Source of the DNA: an uncultured Faecalibacterium sp.
Lineage (GTDB): Bacteria > Bacillota > Clostridia > Oscillospirales > Ruminococcaceae
DNA length: 64,000 bases
Direction of reading: 5' to 3'
NCBI GenBank assembly: GCA_900540455.1
Contig: UQGD01000001.1
Span: 102,082-166,081 of the forward strand
Each line of letters begins with the position of its first letter. The stretch's first letter is position 1. A model generated the notes under the pieces. The model searched no databases. It was given only the letters and a program-made list of their open reading frames with translations, and was not told where the DNA came from. This document shows positions 52,506 through 61,978 of the stretch, in pieces. The position numbers and the translations under genes were made by a program.

Positions 52506-53284
52506 AGCCCTTCCCCCCGGAAGTGCCACAGCAGCACGCTGCCCGCCACACCTGCGTTCAGGCTCTCTACCCGATCGGTCATCGGGATGCGCACCGTGCC
52601 GCTGCACGCGTCAATGGTCTCTTGGGTCAGGCCCTGTCCCTCGCTGCCCACCACCACACACAGTCCCCCTGCCGGAGACTGGGGGGCAGCGCTCAGGGGC
52701 TGGGACTGGTACAGTGCCGCTGCCAGGCAGCACAGACCTTTGTCCCGCAGTTGGGCAATGGCAGCGGGCATTGCACCCACCTCCATCACCGGCACCCGCA
52801 CCGCCGCCCCCATAGAGGCGCGGAGGGTCTTGGGCGCAAAGGGCGAGGCACACCCCTCGCTGAGCAGAACGCCGTCAAAGCCAAAGGCAGCGGCAGAGCG
52901 CAGCAAGGTGCCCACGTTGCCGGGGTCCTGCACCCGTTCCAGGGCCAGATAGCGCCCGCCCGGGCGCACCTGATCCAGCGTGTACACCGGGGTACGGAAG
53001 ATGCCGAACACCCCCTGATGGGTGCCCACATCCGCCAGTTTGTCCGCAACGTGTTCCTCTATACTATAATGTTCTCCGGGCAGATTTGCAAGCTCCGGAC
53101 ACTTCTCCGCCGCAGCCTTGGTATAAAACAAGGTCTCCAGCTCAGCGCCCCGGCACAGCTCCGGGCACAGCTTGCGCCCCTCGGCCAGGAAGCGGCCCTC
53201 GCTGCGGCGGAATGCCGCACTGGTACACAGACGGCAGGCGTATTTGATCTTGGCGTTTTCCCGGCTGGTGATGTGTTCGTCCAT
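52502..53284 (-). CDS. SpoU/TrmH-family rRNA or tRNA 2'-O-methyltransferase
   Basis: 260 residues. An N-terminal L30e-like substrate domain (RRSEGRFLAEGRKLCPE) is followed by the SPOUT knot with LERVQDPGNVGTLLRSAAAFGFDGVLLSEG near 110, VVGSEGQGLT near 212 and ESLNAGVAGSVLLW near 238. Of the RlmB/TsnR group; the exact target nucleotide is not predictable. ATG at 53284 is preferred; an in-frame ATG at 53296 is possible. Confidence 0.9.
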   Translation of the reverse strand: MDEHITSRENAKIKYACRLCTSAAFRRSEGRFLAEGRKLCPELCRGAELETLFYTKAAAEKCPELANLPGEHYSIEEHVADKLADVGTHQGVFGIFRTPVYTLDQVRPGGRYLALERVQDPGNVGTLLRSAAAFGFDGVLLSEGCASPFAPKTLRASMGAAVRVPVMEVGAMPAAIAQLRDKGLCCLAAALYQSQPLSAAPQSPAGGLCVVVGSEGQGLTQETIDACSGTVRIPMTDRVESLNAGVAGSVLLWHFRGEGL

Positions 53285-53330
53285 GGGGCCTCCCATCCTT
53301 TCAGGTACACCCTGAAACTATAAAAAACAA

Positions 53331-53378
53331 CAAAGGCTGCGCTGGCGCACGACTGTGCGCGGCACAGCGCGGCCTTTG
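53331..53378. terminator. Second hairpin between rplT and the methylase gene
   Basis: CAAAGGC / GCCTTTG outer arms with GCGC-rich inner pairing; a T5 tract on the plus strand and T6 on the minus strand. Confidence 0.7.
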
Positions 53379-53422
53379 TCTTTTTGATCTGATAATGCCG
53401 GGCAGGACCCGGATATAAAACG

Positions 53423-53449
53423 GACGCCCGCGTGTAACGCGCGGGCGTC
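53423..53449 (-). terminator. Terminator of infC-rpmI-rplT
   Basis: Perfect 10 bp GACGCCCGCG / CGCGGGCGTC stem 18 bp after the rplT stop, followed by TTTTA on the minus strand. Confidence 0.88.
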
Positions 53450-53467
53450 TCGAGTGCTGGGTCTTGA

Positions 53468-53818
53468 TCAGGCGTTCTTCACGGTCTCGACCAGAGCGGC
53501 AAAGCTCTTGGGATCGTTGATGGCCATCTCGCTGAGCATCTTGCGGTTCAGCTCCACACCGGTCTTCTTCAGGCCAGCCATAAAGGTGGAGTAGTTCATG
53601 CCCAGGGGACGGACAGCGTTGTTGATGCGGCAGATCCACAGGTTGCGGAACTGACGCTTCTTCATGCGGCGGCCAGCCAGAGCGTAGTTGCCGCTCTTCA
53701 TGACCTGCTGCTTGGCCATCTTAAAGTGCTTGCTCTTGCAGCCGTAGAAGCCCTTGGCCAGCTTGAGCATCTTCTTCCGACGTTTGTGGGTCATCATAGC
53801 GCCTTTGATACGTGCCAT
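53468..53818 (-). CDS. rplT: 50S ribosomal protein L20
   Basis: 116 residues. MARIKGAMMTHKRRKKMLKLAKG start and RQFRNLWICRINNAVR near 58 are the L20 signature. Unlike most L20 proteins the ninth-tenth residues are Met-Thr and the GYRGRRS block is GFYGCKS. In Firmicutes L20 represses its own operon by binding the leader. Third gene of infC-rpmI-rplT. Confidence 0.97.
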   Translation of the reverse strand: MARIKGAMMTHKRRKKMLKLAKGFYGCKSKHFKMAKQQVMKSGNYALAGRRMKKRQFRNLWICRINNAVRPLGMNYSTFMAGLKKTGVELNRKMLSEMAINDPKSFAALVETVKNA

Positions 53819-53882
53819 TTTATTCTATCTCCTTTAACGTGTCTAGCAAAAAAATTTTGTGCTGCGTGATGAGGGTTACGCC

Positions 53883-54086
53883 TTAGGCGTAGGGCAGCAT
53901 CTTCTTGATGGTCTCAGCGTTGGTCTTATCGACGTAGCAGGGCTGACGATAACCACGGGTCAGCTTGGTGGTCTTCTTGGTCAGGATGTGGCTGCGGAAA
54001 GCGTGGCCGCGCTTGATCTTGCCGTTCTTGGTCAGCTTAAAGCGCTTCTTAGCGCCGGAGTGCGTTTTCAGTTTCATCTTAGCCAT
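53883..54086 (-). CDS. rpmI: 50S ribosomal protein L35
   Basis: 67 residues, MAKMKLKTHSGAKKRFKLTKNGKIKRGHAFRSHIL, the invariant L35 start. Lies between infC (19 bp) and rplT (64 bp) as usual. AGGAGG precedes the ATG. Confidence 0.98.
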   Translation of the reverse strand: MAKMKLKTHSGAKKRFKLTKNGKIKRGHAFRSHILTKKTTKLTRGYRQPCYVDKTNAETIKKMLPYA

Positions 54087-54105
54087 TTTTGTTATCCTCC
54101 TAAAT

Positions 54106-54639
54106 TCAATCCTTATTGGGCTTCGGGATCAGCAGAATGGACATCGTGCGGCCCTCCAGCACGGGAGCCTTATCCATGCTTGCCTGCGGCAGAGCCTCGG
54201 CAAAGCGGCGGAGCACGTCAGCGCCCAGAGCGCTGTGGGCCATCTCGCGGCCGCGGAAGCGGATCGAAGCCTTGACCTTGTGCCCAGCAGCCAGGAACTT
54301 GGCCGTCTGGTTCAGCTTGGTATTGAAGTCGTTGGTGTCAATGTTGAGCGAGAGGCGGGTCTCCTTGACTTCGACCACCTTCTGGTTCTTCTTGGCTTCC
54401 TTCTCCTTCTTCTGCTGCTCAAAACGGTATTTTCCGTAATCCAGCACCTTGCACACAGGCGGGACGGCCTGCGGTGCGATCTTGACCAGATCCAGGCCGG
54501 CGTCCTCAGCCGCGCGCATGGCCACCTGAATGCTGACCACGCCCATCTGCGCGCCGTCCGCCCCGATCAGGCGGACCTCACGGTCACGGATCTGACCGTT
54601 GATTTCCAGTTCCTTCGACTTTCCAGCGGTAGCGATAAT
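54106..54639 (-). CDS. infC: Translation initiation factor IF-3
   Basis: 177 residues counted from the ATT at 54639 (or 176 from the adjacent ATC at 54636). No ATG or GTG exists near the conserved N terminus (SKELEINGQIRDREVRLIG), while GGAGGTG lies 5-8 nt before these codons, so a non-canonical AUU/AUC start is used, as in other infC genes where IF-3 represses its own translation. The linker (KEKEAKKNQKVVEVKE) and C domain (IRFRGREMAHSALG) are complete. Confidence 0.93.
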   Translation of the reverse strand: MIATAGKSKELEINGQIRDREVRLIGADGAQMGVVSIQVAMRAAEDAGLDLVKIAPQAVPPVCKVLDYGKYRFEQQKKEKEAKKNQKVVEVKETRLSLNIDTNDFNTKLNQTAKFLAAGHKVKASIRFRGREMAHSALGADVLRRFAEALPQASMDKAPVLEGRTMSILLIPKPNKD

Positions 54640-54685
54640 GAATGCACCTCCAAACAAATAGATCCAAAGCTTATAGCACAGAAAA

Positions 54686-54717
54686 CGCGGCCGCCCTCCC
54701 GCAGGAAGGCAGCCGCG
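54686..54717 (-). promoter_or_regulatory. Attenuator-like hairpin in the infC leader
   Basis: CGCGGC / GCCGCG arms with further GCC/GGC pairing, then TTTTCT on the minus strand, about 45 nt before infC. With an upstream GGGTCT-TG-AGACCC hairpin it forms a leader of about 190 nt, suggesting L20- or translation-dependent attenuation. Confidence 0.7.
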
Positions 54718-54842
54718 CATAAACTCTACTCTCCACGCAATGCACCCCAAAGAGCACATCCCGTTTTGTGTATAGCCCGAGGGTCTCAAGACCCCTGCAA
54801 GGCGAGCGCGGCATTGGCCGTAGCTGCTTTCTTTACCTGGCC

Positions 54843-54871
54843 ATTCTACCACGCATCCCCCGCGCTGTCAA
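54843..54871 (-). promoter_or_regulatory. Sigma-A promoter of infC-rpmI-rplT
   Basis: Minus strand TTGACA (54866-54871), 17 bp, TAGAAT (54843-54848). Confidence 0.85.
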
Positions 54872-54905
54872 GAGTCTTTTTACGCAGAGCAAAACTTTTT
54901 TCGCC

Positions 54906-57900
54906 TCAGCTCTGGATCAGCTGCCCCAGCGCAAACGAGTAGATCCCTTTATAGGTGACCTGCCTGGGCGCGAAGCGCTTGTTCAGCGCCAGCGCATAAA
55001 GCTCCAGCTGCGGCGCATAATCCGCCAGCAGACGGGCTGCATCCTTTTTGCGGTCGGTCTTATAGTCCACCAGCTCCAAATGATCCGGGAACACCAGCAC
55101 CAGGTCTGCCACGCCCTGCACCAGCACCTGCTCCCCCTGCGCTGCCGCCGGGGTGGGGCTGTGCTGCGCTTCCATGACCACATCCGCAGGCAGCGCCGTG
55201 ATAAACGCCAGCTCCCGCAGCACCTGCTCTGCCGCCCGGATGCGGGCAAACAGCGCCCCGGAAACAAACCGACAGATGCTGGTCTGATCCAGCATTTCTG
55301 CGATCTCCGGCGAGGTAAGGCGTGCCTGCACATGGCGCTGGTTCTCCTGCTGAACGGCCTGGGCCAAAGCCTCCGGTCCTGCATCCAGTCCCGCCGCCAG
55401 GGCACCAAAATCCGCGTGTTCCATAAAGGCATGAAGCGCTGTGCCCATCTCTGCGGCTGTCAGACCGTCCTTTGAAAGGAAGGCGGGCCGCTCCAGGATG
55501 AGCTCTTGGGTGTGGTGTACCAAACTAGTGACGCTGACCTTTGCAGGCACGCTGTCCAGCCCTTCGGCACGGTAATGCCACACAAAGCCCTCCTGCAGGG
55601 CACGGGTCAGCGCCGGGTCATGCTGCGGCGCAGGCCGTTCTTCCTCCTGCGGTGCAGCGGCCTGTTCTTCCTCCTGCCGGATTGTCAGCTCGATCCGGCT
55701 GGCTGTATCCGCAAAAGGCAGTTCCAGCAAGCCCGCCAGACGGCGCAGCGGCCCGCCGCAGGGGTGGACCAGCAGGGCTGCCCGCAGCCAGTCTGCAAAG
55801 CAGTTGGCCTGCGTGTGCAGGCTCTCCCCCGCCCCCGCTGCCAAAAAGACCGCCGCCCGGGCCAGCGGGTCGGATGTTTTGGTCACCCCCAAAGGGATGG
55901 TCAGGATCAGTTTGTCCTGCGCACGGGTCAGCGCCACATACAGCAGCCGCAGCTGCTCACTGCGCATCTCCTGGGCGTGGCACTCGGTCAATGCCGTGTA
56001 GGCTGCGGTCTTGTAGGTACCCTCGCCCTGGGGCGGCCGCAGACGAAGCCCAGCCCCGCCGGTGCGGTGCAGCAGGACCGGCTGGCGGATATCCACTGTA
56101 TTGAAGCGGCGGCCGGTCTCCGCCAGGATCACCACCGGGAACTGAAGCCCCTTGGAGCGGTGGATGGTCATAATGCTGACGCAGCCGGAATGTGCCCCGG
56201 CGGCAACGGTGTCCTGTCCTGTAGAGCCAGCCAGCGCCGCCGCATCCATCGCCCGCACCAAAGCCGAGATGCCGCCTGCGCCGGCGCTGGCGCAGAACGC
56301 CGCAAACCGGTGGGCATCTTCCCGGCGGCGGGGGCCGTTTTCCATTGCTCCCAGCGCCGCCAGATAGCCTGTGGAGGCAAAGACCTCCTCCATCAGCCGG
56401 TCGGCGGGCAGACTGCGGGCCAGGCGGCGCAGTTCATCCAGCCGGGTACGAAACTCCCGCAATTTCTGGTGGAAGGGGGTCTGGGCATCGCTGTCCGCTG
56501 CAGCGATCACAGCGCCGTACAGACTGCCCCGCCGCTGCCCGCCTCGCAGCCGCACCAGATCATCCTCGGTAAAGCCAAACAGCGGCCCCAGCATTGCAGC
56601 GGCCAGACACACATCCTGGGCGGGGTTGTCCAGCACCCGCAGCAACGCCACCAGAGGCCGGATATGGGGCGCATCCAGCAGGTTCTCCCGGGCATCGGCA
56701 TACACCGGGATGCCCAGCCGGGTCAACGCCTCTGCATATACCGGGAAATTGGCCCGGGCAGACAGCAGGATGCAGCAGTCCTCGTACCGCACCGGCCGCA
56801 GTGCACTGCCATCCCGCACCATCTCCCCCTGCTGTACCAGGTCAAAGATGCGCCGTGCCATCCAGGCTGCCTCGGTCTCGGCAGAATCCTCCGCCTGAAA
56901 ACAGACCTCCACGCTGCCGGCATACTCTCCCGGTGCGCCGCAGACCAGGCGCTGCCCGTCCCCGTAAGCCGTATCGCCCAGCTGCGGGGTCATGAGCTGT
57001 TCAAAGAAAAAGTTGATCCCCTCCACCACCTGCGGGGCGGAGCGGAAGTTGGCGTCCAGCGCGATCATGCCGTGGCTGCCGCTGTGTCCCTGCGGCGGCC
57101 GCAGGCGGGCCTGTGCCCCCGGCAGAGCAGGCCAGGCCCCCAGCTTTGCCCGGAAGATCTCCGGCTCTGCCTGCCGGAACCGGTAGATGCTTTGTTTCAA
57201 ATCGCCCACCAGGAACAGGTTGTCCCCCTCCGGGGATGCCAGACAGCGGTAAAGCGCATCCTGCAGCGCATTGGTATCCTGGTATTCATCCACCATCACC
57301 GCCGCATAACCGCAGCGGATGTTCTGGCACAGCGGGGTCGGATGCCCCTCGGCGTCCTGCAGCAGGTGCAGCGCCTCGTGCTCAAAATCGCTGAATTCCA
57401 GCATCTTGCGCTCCCGCTTTTTTGCAGCGAACCGGGCGTCAAAGTCCCGCACCGCATCAAACAAAGCGCGCAGCCGGGGCAGCGCCTGCTGCCGGTCCGC
57501 TTCTGCCTCCGCCTCGCTGCAGCAGATCAGCTCCTGGATCTGAGCAAACAGCTCGGCCGCTTCATCGGCCCGGATCTTGACCTGGGTCTTATGATCTCCG
57601 GCCAGGCGTTTTTTCATTTTTTTCAGGCCCGGCGGGTCCTCCATGCCCAGCACATAGGGGGTCAGCTTGTCGTACAGGCACTCCCATTCCCCTGCCCGGG
57701 CCAGCTGCTCCACCTGTTTCAGCAGCCCCAGGGCCAGGTCCAGACGTTCCAGCGGCTCTGCAAACTTTTCCTTGACCGCATCGATCTTCTTTGCTTTTCC
57801 GGTGCAGGCAGCCTCCTCCTGCGCCTGGGCAAGATCCTCCTGACAGTCCGCCAGTGCTCCGGTCAGCAGCTCCACTGCGGCAGACGCACGGCCGGCGGCG

Positions 57901-58547
57901 GCTTCCAGCAGCACCGTTTGCCAGATGCTGCGGCAAAACCCGTTTTCCTGCTGCCAGGGGGTCAGCATCTCGGTCAGCCTGCGCGGATAGTCCGGCATGG
58001 CCCGCAGAAAATCGTATACCTGCAAGACCGCCCGGCCCGCTGCCTGGTCGGAGCGGCCCTTGCCGTACAGGTCTGCAAAGGCGCAGAAATCCGGGTCCTC
58101 GTAGGCTTTTTCCAGCGTCTCGGCCAGTGCTGCGGCCCGCAGGGTCTCCACACTGCCGGGGTCTGCGGGGACAAAATCCGGCGGCAGATCCAGCGCCTGA
58201 AAATGCTTATGCAAAAGGTCCAGACAAAACGCATCGATGGTGCAGATGGGGGCACGCTGCAGCAGCATCCGCTGGCGGCGCAGCGCTGCGTTGCCCGGCT
58301 GCTGCTGGCTCAGCCGCAGCAGCGCCTGCCCGATGCGTGCCCGCAGCTCTGCCGCCGCCGCATTGGTAAATGTAACGATCAGCAGCTGGTCGGCATCCAC
58401 CGGGTGCTCCGGGTCGGTAATGAGCTGCACCGCCCGCTCGGTCAGCACAGCGGTCTTGCCGCTGCCCGCTGCGGCGCTGACCAACAGCGAACCGCCCCGG
58501 TCCGCAATGGCAGCACGCTGGGCAGGGGTCCATTTAGGGCTGCTCAT
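54906..58547 (-). CDS. addA: Helicase-nuclease subunit AddA
   Basis: With AddB it processes double-strand ends for RecA repair. 1213 residues. UvrD-type helicase with Walker A SAAAGSGKT (24-32), VDEYQDTN near 430, LVGDLKQSIYRFR near 460, MTIHRSKGLQFPVV near 795 and a C-terminal RecB-type nuclease with ELVDYKTDRKKDA near 1160. It overlaps addB by 4 bp. Confidence 0.96.
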   Translation of the reverse strand: MSSPKWTPAQRAAIADRGGSLLVSAAAGSGKTAVLTERAVQLITDPEHPVDADQLLIVTFTNAAAAELRARIGQALLRLSQQQPGNAALRRQRMLLQRAPICTIDAFCLDLLHKHFQALDLPPDFVPADPGSVETLRAAALAETLEKAYEDPDFCAFADLYGKGRSDQAAGRAVLQVYDFLRAMPDYPRRLTEMLTPWQQENGFCRSIWQTVLLEAAAGRASAAVELLTGALADCQEDLAQAQEEAACTGKAKKIDAVKEKFAEPLERLDLALGLLKQVEQLARAGEWECLYDKLTPYVLGMEDPPGLKKMKKRLAGDHKTQVKIRADEAAELFAQIQELICCSEAEAEADRQQALPRLRALFDAVRDFDARFAAKKRERKMLEFSDFEHEALHLLQDAEGHPTPLCQNIRCGYAAVMVDEYQDTNALQDALYRCLASPEGDNLFLVGDLKQSIYRFRQAEPEIFRAKLGAWPALPGAQARLRPPQGHSGSHGMIALDANFRSAPQVVEGINFFFEQLMTPQLGDTAYGDGQRLVCGAPGEYAGSVEVCFQAEDSAETEAAWMARRIFDLVQQGEMVRDGSALRPVRYEDCCILLSARANFPVYAEALTRLGIPVYADARENLLDAPHIRPLVALLRVLDNPAQDVCLAAAMLGPLFGFTEDDLVRLRGGQRRGSLYGAVIAAADSDAQTPFHQKLREFRTRLDELRRLARSLPADRLMEEVFASTGYLAALGAMENGPRRREDAHRFAAFCASAGAGGISALVRAMDAAALAGSTGQDTVAAGAHSGCVSIMTIHRSKGLQFPVVILAETGRRFNTVDIRQPVLLHRTGGAGLRLRPPQGEGTYKTAAYTALTECHAQEMRSEQLRLLYVALTRAQDKLILTIPLGVTKTSDPLARAAVFLAAGAGESLHTQANCFADWLRAALLVHPCGGPLRRLAGLLELPFADTASRIELTIRQEEEQAAAPQEEERPAPQHDPALTRALQEGFVWHYRAEGLDSVPAKVSVTSLVHHTQELILERPAFLSKDGLTAAEMGTALHAFMEHADFGALAAGLDAGPEALAQAVQQENQRHVQARLTSPEIAEMLDQTSICRFVSGALFARIRAAEQVLRELAFITALPADVVMEAQHSPTPAAAQGEQVLVQGVADLVLVFPDHLELVDYKTDRKKDAARLLADYAPQLELYALALNKRFAPRQVTYKGIYSFALGQLIQS

Positions 58548-61500
58548 GCTTCTTCCTCCTCTTTTTTCTCCGGCTCAAAGGGCTTTTGGGGTGCTTCCAG
58601 CTCCCGCTCCCCCACACCGGTCTCATGGCGGCAGATCAGGCTATAATCGCACCACAGGCAAGGGCTTCGGCCGCTGACCAGCGGCGCCGCCTCGATGCGT
58701 CCATCGTACAGCTGCTGGCCCATCTGTTCCACCAGCTCATCCAGATGCTGGCGGATGCGCTCGATCTTGGCTTCGTCCGCCCGTTTATCCTTCTGGAACG
58801 GACTGGGGGCATCCCCCCGGTAACGGAACGGCAGATAACGGCCGGTGCGGTCTGCATCCATTGCATCGAACACCCGCTGCTCGTCCCGCACCAGACCATC
58901 CAGACTATATTCCACCGGCTGGGCAGCCTTGGCCCGGGTCGTGTTTTCCGGGGCGGGGTCTGCCAGCAGATACAGCACGCCTGCCGGCTCCGCTCCGGTA
59001 AAACGGCCGCTGGGGTCCCGCGTAAGGCTGAACAGATACAGCAGCATCTGGCAGTCCAGTCCGCAGTAGACCTCCCGCAGATTCAGCCGCTTCTGCCCGG
59101 TCTTATAGTCCACCACCCGCACCCAGCGGGTGCCGTCCTCTTCCACCCACTCATCAGCCCGGTCCACAGCGCCCACCAGCTGCACCGTGCGTCCGTTGGA
59201 CAGCTGATAGACGGGTGCGGGCACTGCGTCCGGCCCATCGCCAATGCGCAGCTCACAGGCAGAAGGGTGGAAACTGCTCTGCCGCTGTTCATCCCGCAGG
59301 TAGCAAAGCAGGCTGGCCATGCTCTTTTTGATGCGGGACAGCAGGTAGCTGAACCGCGCCCCCTGCTCCGGCAGCATCCGCCGGGCATACTCGTCCACCA
59401 GCAGGCTGGCCAAGGCTTCCAGTGCCTCGTCGTCCAGCTGTGCAAAGGGGACCGCCAGCCGGGCGCAGGGATTATCCGGGCCGGGATGGGGGTCCAGCGC
59501 CATCTGCAGCACCCAGTGCATCAGGGTGCCGCTTTGGTCGGCGCTCAGCTCTGCCTTGCGGCGGGGGCGCAGCCCCAGCACATACTGCAAAAAATAGCCG
59601 TAGCGGCAGCTATAATATTTTTCCATCTGGCTGGGCGAGATCCGCAGCCGCCGCCCAAGCAGCGTCTCCAACGCAGGCAGATCTTCCAGCTGACGGGCTG
59701 CCGGGCCGGACATACTATCCAGCACCGCCAGGCTGGCCGCTCCGCCCTGGCCCTGCAGCGCCTGGGTCAGGCTGGCCTGCTGCACATGGTCCAGCATCCA
59801 CCCGCCGCCCAAGCAGTCCAAGGCCGCCGCTGGGGTGGCAGCCAGATCCAGCAGTTCCAGATCCGGCGCAGCGGGAGCCAGCGCTTCCACGATGGGCTCC
59901 ACCGCCGCACACAATGCCATATCCTGGCCTTTGGGCCAGCTCATCCATAAGCCTTTGGAGGGGGCGGTAAGTGCCTTGTAAAAACAGACCTGCTCCCGCA
60001 CCACCCGGTTTTCAAAACAATCCGGCAGCTCGATCTGCTGGTGCATCAATGCATCCCGGTCGGCATGGGTCAGCAGGCCGTTCTCCCCCGGAGAGGCAGG
60101 GAACTCCCCCTCTGCCAGCCCCAACACAAACACATACTCCGGCGCATCCAGACGCATTTTGCCTGCACTGGCCAGCACCACCGCATCCAGTGAAGGAGGG
60201 ATGTGCCCCAGGTCGCAGGAGCGCAGCAGCAAACCAAACAGATCCTCGTACTCCGCCACGGTCACCGCCTGCCCTTCCAGCAGTCGGGCCATCTCGTCCA
60301 GCAGCTCCATGACCACGTTCCACTCCCGGGCCGCCTCCTCCGCAGCGTGGATGCCCTGACGGATGCGCAGCATCTCCACCTGTCCGGCCTGCTGCTGCGC
60401 CGCCCCCAGCTGGTCCAGGCAGAAATATACTGCCCGGCTGATCTGCTCTGCGTCCGCACCCCGCACCTTCTGGCGCAGTGTCTCCACCGCCTCTACCAGC
60501 AGCTGACGGGCCGTCTCGGCGTTCTGCAGCTCCTGCTGTGCCTCCGGGGAGGGCTGCACCGCACCAAAGCCCCGCGGATCGTTGCTGAAAGGGCTGCGCC
60601 AGGCTGCCGCCCCCGGCGACCAGGTGTAGGCGTAGTTTTCCAGAGCACAGACCTGCTCCTCCGACAGGGCGCACAGCCCCGTTTTGGCAAGGGTGGTCAG
60701 ATTCTCGGTCATCTCCGCCCCCCGCGCCAGCGCCAGCAGGCAGCGCACCGCTGTTGCCGGAGCGCTGAACTCCGGGGTGGTAGGCTCATCGCAATAAAGC
60801 GGGATCTCTGCCATGCGGAACGCATAGCGCACAGGCCCCCGATAATGGCTCAGGTCCCGGCAGACCACGGCGATGCGGCTGCACCGCACCCCCTGACGCA
60901 TCAGACGGCGGATGGCCGCCGCTGCCGCTCGGGCTTCCTCCTCCCGGCTGGATGCAGCAAAAAGCCGCAGTTCCGGGGCGGGCGGCATCGTCTCCGGGGG
61001 GCGTTCTTCCAGCAGGCGGGTCACCGCCGCCAGACCCGGCGCTTGCTGGTGACGCAGATCTTTCCGCAGCAACACTGGCACAGCCACCTCCGCCCCGTTT
61101 TTTCGGGCCAGAGAGCGCAGCTGCGCTGCCAGCTGCTTTGCCCCGGAGAACAGCCCCAGATCCCCCGGCTCCGCAGGGGTCCCGTCATCGCACAGAGCCA
61201 CCGTCACCGACGCACCGGATGCCAGCAGCGCCCCCAGCAGACGCTTTTTGGGCGCATTGAAGGTGTCGAACTCGTCAATAAACACCGCCCTGCCCTGCAA
61301 AAGCTCCGGCATCGTCCCCCGGGCCTGTGCCGCTTCCAATCGTCCGGCGGCCAGCTCCAGCCGGTCGGACGGGTCCATCCCTGTCTGGGCAAGCAGGGTC
61401 TCGTAGCCCTGGTAGATCAGGGCCAGCTCACTGAGTTTGGCCTGCTCCGGCCCGCAGCTCTGGGCCAGGTCATAGAGCTGTGTGCCGGAGACGCCGGCAC

Positions 61501-61882
61501 TTTTCAGCTCATCGATGGTCTGGGCTGCCATCTGGCAAAAGGCAGCGGACCGGCGGTGGCGGTAATAGTACTGGACGTTGTCCTGCAGCTGTTCCAGCGC
61601 GCGGCGCACCAGCACCGCCCGGCCTGCATCGGTCAGGGTGCGCACCGCTGCGCCGCCTTCGGCTGAGAGGATGCGTTCCGCCAGGCTGGTAAACGAGAAA
61701 CTGTCCACCATAACGGAGAGCTCGTCCCCCATCTCACGGTAGATGCGCCCCTCGGTGCTGGAGGTGAACTGCTCCGGCACCAGCAGGATGCTCTTTTTAC
61801 CCGCTTGCGCCAGCGTGCGGATGCGCTGGTACAGCAGGGCGGTCTTGCCGCTGCCGGAGCCGCCCAGGATCAGTTGCAGCAT
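58544..61882 (-). CDS. addB: Helicase-nuclease subunit AddB
   Basis: 1112 residues. Walker A GGSGSGKT (7-14), an inactive helicase-like core, and a C-terminal nuclease with VRVVDYKTGQKRLN near 935. The nuclease is framed by cysteines of the AddB 4Fe-4S cluster: YYSCRYGYFLQY near 760 and SPCLWCDYSLICR near 1085. Forms a heterodimer with AddA. The gene is divergent from ruvX. Confidence 0.95.
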   Translation of the reverse strand: MLQLILGGSGSGKTALLYQRIRTLAQAGKKSILLVPEQFTSSTEGRIYREMGDELSVMVDSFSFTSLAERILSAEGGAAVRTLTDAGRAVLVRRALEQLQDNVQYYYRHRRSAAFCQMAAQTIDELKSAGVSGTQLYDLAQSCGPEQAKLSELALIYQGYETLLAQTGMDPSDRLELAAGRLEAAQARGTMPELLQGRAVFIDEFDTFNAPKKRLLGALLASGASVTVALCDDGTPAEPGDLGLFSGAKQLAAQLRSLARKNGAEVAVPVLLRKDLRHQQAPGLAAVTRLLEERPPETMPPAPELRLFAASSREEEARAAAAAIRRLMRQGVRCSRIAVVCRDLSHYRGPVRYAFRMAEIPLYCDEPTTPEFSAPATAVRCLLALARGAEMTENLTTLAKTGLCALSEEQVCALENYAYTWSPGAAAWRSPFSNDPRGFGAVQPSPEAQQELQNAETARQLLVEAVETLRQKVRGADAEQISRAVYFCLDQLGAAQQQAGQVEMLRIRQGIHAAEEAAREWNVVMELLDEMARLLEGQAVTVAEYEDLFGLLLRSCDLGHIPPSLDAVVLASAGKMRLDAPEYVFVLGLAEGEFPASPGENGLLTHADRDALMHQQIELPDCFENRVVREQVCFYKALTAPSKGLWMSWPKGQDMALCAAVEPIVEALAPAAPDLELLDLAATPAAALDCLGGGWMLDHVQQASLTQALQGQGGAASLAVLDSMSGPAARQLEDLPALETLLGRRLRISPSQMEKYYSCRYGYFLQYVLGLRPRRKAELSADQSGTLMHWVLQMALDPHPGPDNPCARLAVPFAQLDDEALEALASLLVDEYARRMLPEQGARFSYLLSRIKKSMASLLCYLRDEQRQSSFHPSACELRIGDGPDAVPAPVYQLSNGRTVQLVGAVDRADEWVEEDGTRWVRVVDYKTGQKRLNLREVYCGLDCQMLLYLFSLTRDPSGRFTGAEPAGVLYLLADPAPENTTRAKAAQPVEYSLDGLVRDEQRVFDAMDADRTGRYLPFRYRGDAPSPFQKDKRADEAKIERIRQHLDELVEQMGQQLYDGRIEAAPLVSGRSPCLWCDYSLICRHETGVGERELEAPQKPFEPEKKEEEEA

Positions 61883-61916
61883 AGGTATATCCTCCTTTTT
61901 TCAGTAAGGCCCCTCT

Positions 61917-61944
61917 TTGCATACAGGGCTTTCTGTGGTACACT
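61917..61944 (+). promoter_or_regulatory. Promoter of ruvX
   Basis: TTGCAT (61917-61922), 16 bp, TACACT (61939-61944). Confidence 0.7.
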
Positions 61945-61978
61945 GATAAAAAACGAACAGAAAAGAAAGGTCAGAACA

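Noticed and set aside
53468..53818. L20 sequence deviations as a sign of pseudogenisation
   Set aside because: The frame is intact, the length is normal and all core L20 residues are kept; the differences look lineage-specific.
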